Below, one piece after another: positions 58,414 to 64,000 of a DNA stretch of 64,000 bases (within the stretch, counting starts at the first letter, position 1; every line of letters begins with the position of its first letter). The position numbers and the translations under genes are program-made. The DNA comes from Kitasatospora sp. A2-31 (GTDB taxonomy: Bacteria; Actinomycetota; Actinomycetes; Streptomycetales; Streptomycetaceae). The notes beneath the pieces were generated by a model, which saw only the letters and a list, made by a program, of their open reading frames with translations, had not been told where the DNA came from and ran no database searches. Location of the stretch: assembly GCF_022288725.1 (NCBI RefSeq), contig NZ_JAKNTA010000001.1, positions 744,899-808,898 of the forward strand. Reading direction: 5' to 3'.

Positions 58414-59190
58414 TCAGCCGTACGAGACCGGCGAGTGCATCTCCCAGAGCAGGAGCTCGGCGCCGGTCCCGCCGGCCGTCGGGTCGGCGAAGGCGCCGCC
58501 GGTGATCCGGACGCTGTCGCCCGGCACCATCGAGCGCCCGCCGCCCTGCGGCCCGGGCACCGTCCGGTAGCCGAGCGCACCGGCCGTCAGGTGCGCGTAG
58601 CGCCAGGGCGCGGCCGGGAGTTCGGGCAGCGGCTGCCAGGGGTCGGCGGTCGCCAACCAGAGCGCGGCGTCGCTGCGGCGCAGCCGCAGCGCGTCCGTGC
58701 CGGCGTCCCGCTCCATCCCGGAGGCGAGCAGCGTCAACCCGCCGGGCGCGCGCTCCACCCGGCGCAGTCCGTACGCCGGGGGCGCGTCGAAGGCGTCGGG
58801 CTGGAGCCACATCTGGACGAAGCGGACCGGAACCTCGGCGCCGCCGACGTTGCGCTCGGTGTGGGTCACGCCGGAGCCCGCGCTCAGGTGCTGGAGCATG
58901 CCCGGACGGACCACGCCGCTGTGGCCGCGCGAGTCCCGGTGCGCCAGCGCGCCCTCCAGCACCCAGGTGAGGATCTCGGTGTCCCGGTGCTTGTGCTCGT
59001 CGAACCCCGCGCCCGGTGCGAGCAGCTCCTCGTTGCACGCGAGCAGCGCCCCGAAGTGCGTGTTCCGCGGGTCGTAGTGGCCCGAGAACGAGAACGCGTG
59101 TCTGGTCTCGATGCCCTCGGCCGGGGTGGAGAGGTAGCGCTCGGCGGTGCGGCGCAGGTCGGCGCGGGGGCGGGCGGGAGCGTCGGTCAC
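58414..59190 (-). CDS. Pirin-family protein
   Basis: A 258-residue bicupin. The N-terminal cupin has the metal-binding DEHKHRDTEILTW and QHLSAGSGVTHTERN segments (His, His, Glu, His). Some pirins are quercetin dioxygenases; in streptomycetes one has been linked to beta-oxidation control, but this copy cannot be assigned by sequence alone. GTG 59190 has TACCGT six bases upstream on the minus strand, a leaderless arrangement. Confidence 0.87.
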   Translation of the reverse strand: MTDAPARPRADLRRTAERYLSTPAEGIETRHAFSFSGHYDPRNTHFGALLACNEELLAPGAGFDEHKHRDTEILTWVLEGALAHRDSRGHSGVVRPGMLQHLSAGSGVTHTERNVGGAEVPVRFVQMWLQPDAFDAPPAYGLRRVERAPGGLTLLASGMERDAGTDALRLRRSDAALWLATADPWQPLPELPAAPWRYAHLTAGALGYRTVPGPQGGGRSMVPGDSVRITGGAFADPTAGGTGAELLLWEMHSPVSYG

Positions 59191-59341
59191 GGGCCCACGG
59201 TAGCGCGCCCCCGGACGCGCTCCGGGCGCCCCCGCCCCGGCCCCGGCGTGCCCTCCGGAGTGCGGGTGTGACGGTTGCCACCGCGTCGCTGCGCCGGGGG
59301 TTGTGCACGAGCAGTCACTCCGGTGAGGCAGTCTTGTCCTT

Positions 59342-60652
59342 GTGCCAGCCGCTTCCGCGAACTCCCAGAGCGAACCCACCGCCAAGCCCGACCAGAGCGG
59401 GCCGGGCCCGACCCCCGGGGCCGGCCGCGACCGGCCCGGCCGCGCGGCGCCGCGGCTGACCGCGCAGGAGCGCAGACTCGCCGCCGAGCGGGCCGAGCGC
59501 CGGGCCGCGACGCTCAAGCGGCTGGAGAAGTCCTCGGGCAAGCTGGCCACCAACGCGATCGCGCGGATGGACGACCAGCTCGGCTGGTACCGGCGGATGC
59601 CGCCGGAGCACCGCTCGTGGATCGGCCTGGTCGCGCAGGCCGGCATCGCCGCCTTCACCGAGTGGTACCGCCACCCCGACGCCCCGCAGGCGATCTCCAC
59701 CGACGTGTTCGGCACCGCGCCGCGCGAGCTGACCCGGGCCATCACGCTGCGCCAGACCGTCGAGCTGATCCGCACCACGATCGAGGTGATGGAGGAGGCC
59801 ATCGAGGAGGTGGCCGCCCCCGGCGACGAGGCGGACATGCGCGAGTCCGTGCTGGTCTACGCCCGCGAGATCGCCTTCGCCACCGCCCAGGTGTACGCCC
59901 AGGCCGCGGAGGCGCGCGGCGCGTGGGACGCGCGGCTGGAGGCGCTGGTCGTCAACTCGCTGCTCTCCGGTGACGCCGACGAGGGAGTGCTCTCGCGCGC
60001 CGCCGCGCTCGGCTGGGGCCAGCCGAGCCAGGTCCGGGTGGTGATGGGCAGCGCCCCGGACGGCGACAGCGAGCTGGTGGTGGAGGCGATCCGCCGGGCC
60101 GCCCGCTACGCCAAGCTGCACGTGCTGACCGGGGTGCTGGGCAAGCGGCTGGTGGTCGTGGTCGGCGGCGACAAGGAGCCGGTGCACGCCGCCCGGGCGC
60201 TGATCGGCCAGTTCGCGCCCGGTCCGGTGGTGGTCGGCCCCACCGTGCCCGACCTGCTGTCGGCGACCCGCTCGGCGCACGCCGCCGCGGCCGGCCTGCG
60301 GGCCTGCGCCGCGTGGCCGGACGCGCCGCGCCCGGTGCTGGCCGACGACCTGCTCCCGGAGCGGGCGCTCGCCGGGGACCAGGCGGCCCGCCGTCAGCTG
60401 GTGGAGGAGATCTACACACCGCTGGACGAGGCCGGCTCGGCGCTGCTGGAGACCTTGAGTGTCTACCTGGAGCAGGCCTCCTCGCTGGAGGGAGCCGCCC
60501 GGATGCTCTTCGTCCACCCCAACACGGTGCGCTACCGGCTCCGACGTGTGACAGACGTCACGGGATACGCTCCGTCGGACGTGCGTTCGGCGTTCACGCT
60601 GCGTATCGCACTGGCGCTGGGTCGACTCACGGCCGCCGGCGAGCAGAGCTGA
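59342..60652 (+). CDS. fasR: PucR-type activator of fatty-acid synthesis
   Basis: A 436-residue protein starting at GTG 59342. The C-terminal 60 residues are the PucR/CdaR helix-turn-helix (AARMLFVHPNTVRYRLRRVTD), and the middle is a GGDEF-like PucR domain (residues 230-340). In S. coelicolor the PucR-type FasR lies directly upstream of fabD-fabH-acpP-fabF and activates that operon; the same order here supports the name. It is read in the same direction as the fab genes, with 90 bases between. Confidence 0.88.
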   Translation: MPAASANSQSEPTAKPDQSGPGPTPGAGRDRPGRAAPRLTAQERRLAAERAERRAATLKRLEKSSGKLATNAIARMDDQLGWYRRMPPEHRSWIGLVAQAGIAAFTEWYRHPDAPQAISTDVFGTAPRELTRAITLRQTVELIRTTIEVMEEAIEEVAAPGDEADMRESVLVYAREIAFATAQVYAQAAEARGAWDARLEALVVNSLLSGDADEGVLSRAAALGWGQPSQVRVVMGSAPDGDSELVVEAIRRAARYAKLHVLTGVLGKRLVVVVGGDKEPVHAARALIGQFAPGPVVVGPTVPDLLSATRSAHAAAAGLRACAAWPDAPRPVLADDLLPERALAGDQAARRQLVEEIYTPLDEAGSALLETLSVYLEQASSLEGAARMLFVHPNTVRYRLRRVTDVTGYAPSDVRSAFTLRIALALGRLTAAGEQS

Positions 60653-60742
60653 GCCCGATGTAGGGAACTTACAATCCCCGATGCTTTTCTTCGTTACCGT
60701 CGCCTACCCGCCCCCGGGCGTCCGGCGAGAGAGGGTTGAACC
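60653..60742 (+). promoter_or_regulatory. fab operon promoter region
   Basis: The 90 bases between fasR and fabD include an AT-richer patch around 60665-60705 and should contain the fabD promoter and the FasR site. I cannot point to a single confident -35/-10 pair. Confidence 0.45.
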
Positions 60743-61687
60743 GTGCTCGTAATCGTCGCCCCTGGACAGGGTGCCCAGACCCCCGGTTTCCTCAGCCCCT
60801 GGCTGGAGCTCGACGGCGTCGCCGACCGCCTGCGCGGCTGGTCGGAGGTCGCCGGGCTCGACCTGGTGCACGCCGGCACCGAGGCGTCCGCCGAGGAGAT
60901 CAAGGACACCGCCGTCGCCCAGCCGCTGCTGGTCGCGGCCGGTCTGGTGACGGCCCGTGCGCTGTTCCCGGACGAGGACCGCGCCCGTGAGCTGGTCGGC
61001 GCCGTGGCCGGCCACAGCGTCGGCGAGATCACCGCCGCCGCCGGCGCCGGGGTGCTCTCGGCCCACGACGCGCTGACCTTCGTCCGCGAGCGCAGCCTGG
61101 CGATGGCCGAGGCCGCCGCCGCCACCGAGACCGGCATGATCGCCGTCCTCGGCGGCGAGCCGGAGGTCGTCGCGGCCAAGCTGGCCGAGCACGGGCTCAC
61201 CCCGGCGAACAACAACGGCGGCGGCCAGATCGTCGCCGCCGGCACGCTGCCCCAGCTGGACGCCCTGCGGGCCGACCCGCCGGCAGGCGCCCGCCTGATC
61301 GCGCTGAAGGTCGCGGGCGCGTTCCACACCGAGCACATGGCGCCCGGCGTCGAGCGCCTGGCCAAGCTGGCCCCGACCCTCACGGTCGCTGACCCGAAGG
61401 TCGCCTACGTCTCCAACAAGGACGGCGGCGTCGTCACGTCCGGCGCCGAGGTGCTGGACCGCCTGGTGTCGCAGGTCTCCAACCCGGTCCGCTGGGACCT
61501 CTGCATGGAGACGCTGGAGCGGCTGGGCGCGACCGCCGTCATCGAGCTCGCCCCCGCGGGCACCCTCACCGGACTGGTCAAGCGCAACCTCAAGGGTGTG
61601 GCGACGCTTGCCCTCAAGACCCCCGCCGACCTGGACAAGGCCCGCGAGATCGTCGCGGAGCACGGCGGTCAGGAGCCCAAGGCATGA
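60743..61687 (+). CDS. fabD: Malonyl-CoA:ACP transacylase
   Basis: A 314-residue enzyme starting at GTG 60743. The active-site serine is S92 in GHSVGEI, after the N-terminal VAPGQGAQTPGF motif, and the QPLL segment is conserved; the partner His is in GAFHTEHM. It moves malonyl from CoA to ACP, the first committed step of elongation. It ends in an ATGA overlap with fabH, so the two are coupled. Confidence 0.96.
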   Translation: MLVIVAPGQGAQTPGFLSPWLELDGVADRLRGWSEVAGLDLVHAGTEASAEEIKDTAVAQPLLVAAGLVTARALFPDEDRARELVGAVAGHSVGEITAAAGAGVLSAHDALTFVRERSLAMAEAAAATETGMIAVLGGEPEVVAAKLAEHGLTPANNNGGGQIVAAGTLPQLDALRADPPAGARLIALKVAGAFHTEHMAPGVERLAKLAPTLTVADPKVAYVSNKDGGVVTSGAEVLDRLVSQVSNPVRWDLCMETLERLGATAVIELAPAGTLTGLVKRNLKGVATLALKTPADLDKAREIVAEHGGQEPKA

Positions 61688-62715
61688 GCGCCCCCCAGAT
61701 CAAGCCGGTCACCGGCGCCCAGTACGCGCGCATCCACGGTGTCGGCGGGTACCGACCGGTTCGGGTGATTCCCAACGCCGAGGTGCTGAACTGGATCGAC
61801 TCCTCGGACGAGTGGATCCGCACCCGCAGCGGGATCGCCGAGCGCCGCTGGGCCGGCCCCGAGGAGACCGTCGCCGAGATGTCGGTGCAGGCCGCCGGCA
61901 AGGCCATCGCCCAGGCCGGGATCGACGCCTCGCAGATCGGCGGCGTGATCGTCGCGACCGTCTCCCACCTCAAGCAGACCCCCGCGATCGCCACCGAGAT
62001 CGCCGAGCGGCTCGGCTGCGGCACCGCCCCCGCCTTCGACATCTCGGCCGCCTGCGCCGGCTTCGGCTACGGCCTGGGCCTGGCCGACGGCATGATCCGC
62101 GGCGGCAGCGCCGAGTACGTGCTGGTCATCGGCGTGGAGCGGCTCAGCGACATGACCGACCAGTCGGACCGCTCGACCGCGTTCATCTTCGGTGACGGCG
62201 CCGGCGCCGCGATCGTCGGCCCGTCCGACACGCCCGGCATCGGGAAGGTCATCTGGGGCTCCGACGGCTCCCAGAAGGACGTCATCTCGCAGACCCAGGC
62301 CTGGGACACCGCCTTCGCCAAGGACGACGCCGTCAACGGCGCCGGCGAGGAGATCAAGTGGCCGACCCTGCGGATGGAGGGTCAGACGGTCTTCCGCTGG
62401 GCGGTCTGGGAGATGGCCAAGGTGGCCCAGCAGGCCCTGGACGCCGCCGGGGTCACCGCCGACCAGCTGGGCGCGTTCATCCCGCACCAGGCCAACATGC
62501 GCATCACCGATGCCATGATCAAGGCGCTGAAGCTGCCCGAGACGGTGCCGGTCGCCCGCGACATCACCGAGACCGGCAACACCTCCGCCGCGTCCATCCC
62601 GCTGGCGATGGAACGCATGCTGGAGAGCGGCGAGGCCCGCAGCGGCGACCTCGCCCTGATCATCGGGTTCGGGGCGGGTCTGGTCTACGCGGCGGCAGTC
62701 GTTACGCTCCCCTAG
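61684..62715 (+). CDS. fabH: Beta-ketoacyl-ACP synthase III
   Basis: A 343-residue condensing enzyme. The catalytic triad is C124 (SAACAGF), H268 (IPHQANMR) and N299 (TGNTSAAS). It condenses an acyl-CoA primer with malonyl-ACP to start chains; the streptomycete enzyme is known for accepting branched primers. ATG 61684 overlaps the fabD stop. Confidence 0.96.
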   Translation: MSAPQIKPVTGAQYARIHGVGGYRPVRVIPNAEVLNWIDSSDEWIRTRSGIAERRWAGPEETVAEMSVQAAGKAIAQAGIDASQIGGVIVATVSHLKQTPAIATEIAERLGCGTAPAFDISAACAGFGYGLGLADGMIRGGSAEYVLVIGVERLSDMTDQSDRSTAFIFGDGAGAAIVGPSDTPGIGKVIWGSDGSQKDVISQTQAWDTAFAKDDAVNGAGEEIKWPTLRMEGQTVFRWAVWEMAKVAQQALDAAGVTADQLGAFIPHQANMRITDAMIKALKLPETVPVARDITETGNTSAASIPLAMERMLESGEARSGDLALIIGFGAGLVYAAAVVTLP

Positions 62716-62794
62716 GCACTTCCGCCCCACTCATCACAAACCTGCGTCCGTCCGCCGGGGCGAGCGCATTCAACACCGAAGAGGAGCAGCCAGT

Positions 62795-63037
62795 ATGGCT
62801 ACCAAGGACGAGGTCCTGGAAGGTCTCGCTGAGATCGTCAACGAGATCGCCGGCATCCCGACCGAGGACGTCGAGTTCGACAAGTCCTTCACCGACGACC
62901 TGGACGTCGACTCGCTGTCCATGGTCGAGGTCGTCGTGGCCGCCGAGGAGCGCTTCGACGTGAAGATCCCGGACGACGAGGTCAAGAACCTCAAGACCGT
63001 CGGCGACGCGGTGGACTACATCATCGCCAACGCCTGA
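62795..63037 (+). CDS. acpP: Acyl carrier protein
   Basis: An 80-residue acidic protein with the phosphopantetheine serine S40 in DDLDVDSLSMVE. GAGGAG precedes ATG 62795. It carries the growing acyl chain in fatty-acid synthesis. It sits between fabH and fabF, as expected. Confidence 0.97.
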   Translation: MATKDEVLEGLAEIVNEIAGIPTEDVEFDKSFTDDLDVDSLSMVEVVVAAEERFDVKIPDDEVKNLKTVGDAVDYIIANA

Positions 63038-63178
63038 GCGTCCGACCCGTTCGACGCCGTCGTCGGCCGGCTCCCCGAGTCGGCCGACCCGCCGGCCGGA
63101 CGCCCCACCGGGCGCCCGGCCGGGCCCACCCCCGGCCCGCCGCCGTTGCCCCGCACGAACGTGAGAGAAGAAGATCCA

Positions 63179-64000
63179 GTGACCGTTGAAAACCGTACCG
63201 TGGTCGTCACGGGTATCGGCGCCTTCACGCCGCTGGGCGGCGACGCCGCCACCACCTGGGAGAACCTGGTCGCCGGGCGCTCCGGGGTGGCTGCCCTGAC
63301 CGAGGAGTGGGCCGCCGACCTGCCCGTGCGGATCGCCGCGCGCACCGCCGTCGACCCGGCCGATGTCCTCCCCCGCCCGGTCGCCCGCAAGCTGGACCGC
63401 TCGGCGCAGTTCGCGCTGATCGCCGCCCGCGAGGCGTGGGCCGACGCCGGCTACGAGACCCCGGCCACCGACGAGTCCTCCAAGCTCGCGCCCGAGCGCC
63501 TGGGCGCCGTGATCGCCTCCGGCATCGGCGGTGTCACCACCCTGCTCGACCAGTACGACGTGCTGCGCGAGAAGGGCGCCCGCAAGGTCTCGCCGCACAC
63601 CGTGCCGATGCTGATGCCCAACTCCCCGGCGGCCAACGTGGGTCTGGAGGTCGGTGCCCGCGCCGGCGTGCACACCCCCGTCTCCGCCTGCGCCTCCGGC
63701 GCCGAGGCGATCGGCTACGCGATCGAGATGATCCGCAGCGGCCGCGCCGACGTCGTGGTGGCCGGCGGCACCGAGGCCGCGATCCACCCGCTGCCGATCG
63801 CCGCGTTCGCCAACATGATGGCGATGTCCAAGAACAACGACGATCCCGAGCGCGCCTCGCGCCCGTACGACAAGGGCCGCGACGGCTTCGTGCTCGGCGA
63901 GGGCGCCGGCGTGGTCGTACTGGAGTCGATCGAGCACGCCGAGGCCCGCGGCGCCCGGATCTACTGCGAGGCGGTGGGCCAGGGCCTCTCCTCGGACGCC
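63179..64000 (+). CDS. fabF: Beta-ketoacyl-ACP synthase II, 5' part
   Basis: The first 274 residues of FabF, cut by the window end. GTG 63179 is the start. The catalytic cysteine is C171 in VSACASGAEA, and the downstream histidines lie beyond the window. It elongates acyl-ACP chains with malonyl-ACP. It is the last gene of the fasR-fabDHPF order. Confidence 0.96.
   Translation, partial: MTVENRTVVVTGIGAFTPLGGDAATTWENLVAGRSGVAALTEEWAADLPVRIAARTAVDPADVLPRPVARKLDRSAQFALIAAREAWADAGYETPATDESSKLAPERLGAVIASGIGGVTTLLDQYDVLREKGARKVSPHTVPMLMPNSPAANVGLEVGARAGVHTPVSACASGAEAIGYAIEMIRSGRADVVVAGGTEAAIHPLPIAAFANMMAMSKNNDDPERASRPYDKGRDGFVLGEGAGVVVLESIEHAEARGARIYCEAVGQGLSSDA

Overview
The window is GC-rich actinobacterial DNA, most likely from a Streptomyces or Kitasatospora chromosome. 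The evidence is the GTG/ATG start use, GTGA and ATGA overlaps, leaderless genes, and a core-genome order of TerD genes, peroxiredoxin, DUF3052, aceE and then fasR-fabD-fabH-acpP-fabF, which matches the streptomycete arrangement as I know it. No species call is made.

Bases 1 to about 25.7 kb are a tailed-phage (siphovirus) prophage read mainly left to right. The order is the end of the large terminase, portal, ClpP-like prohead protease, HK97-type capsid, head-tail connectors, major tail protein, tail chaperones with a -1 frameshift site, tape measure, tail tip proteins, a C1q-like tail protein, amidase endolysin and several small membrane proteins. A regulatory and cargo block follows (18.4-25.3 kb): three DNA-binding proteins read leftwards from a promoter whose spacer is a palindrome, a PASTA lipoprotein, a HAD hydrolase facing an XRE regulator, a run of tiny overlapping genes, and a GntR/UTRA regulator. 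The right end abuts the 3' end of a tRNA-Val(TAC), the probable attachment gene. No integrase or excisionase is visible, so the recombinase should lie left of base 1.

From 25.9 to 41.6 kb lies chromosomal DNA dominated by a tellurium-resistance-type (Ter) stress module. It has an operon of HAD phosphatase, phosphoribosyltransferase/StiP fusion and C-C bond lyase; a divergent TerD with a Pro/Gln tail; a TerD-superfamily protein; a DUF2637 membrane protein; a TerC-like DUF475 protein; two canonical TerD genes; and a peroxiredoxin. A coiled-coil membrane protein, a DUF4442 protein and an FmdB zinc ribbon precede it.

From 42 to 60 kb are aceE, a divergent MFS exporter/TetR pair, a secreted copper-radical oxidase followed by a DyP-type peroxidase fused to a four-bladed hemopexin-like domain, a DUF1023 hydrolase, a WYL regulator divergent from a DinB-like protein, a MerR/aldo-keto reductase operon with a 19-bp-spacer promoter, a serine hydrolase and a pirin. 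The window ends in fasR and the fatty-acid synthase genes fabD, fabH, acpP and fabF (cut by the window end).

The items I rate most worth follow-up are the DyP/hemopexin-like fusion next to the copper oxidase, the prophage three-regulator operon with its palindromic operator, the PASTA lipoprotein, the -1 frameshift element, and a peptide motif shared by a small head gene and the tape measure.
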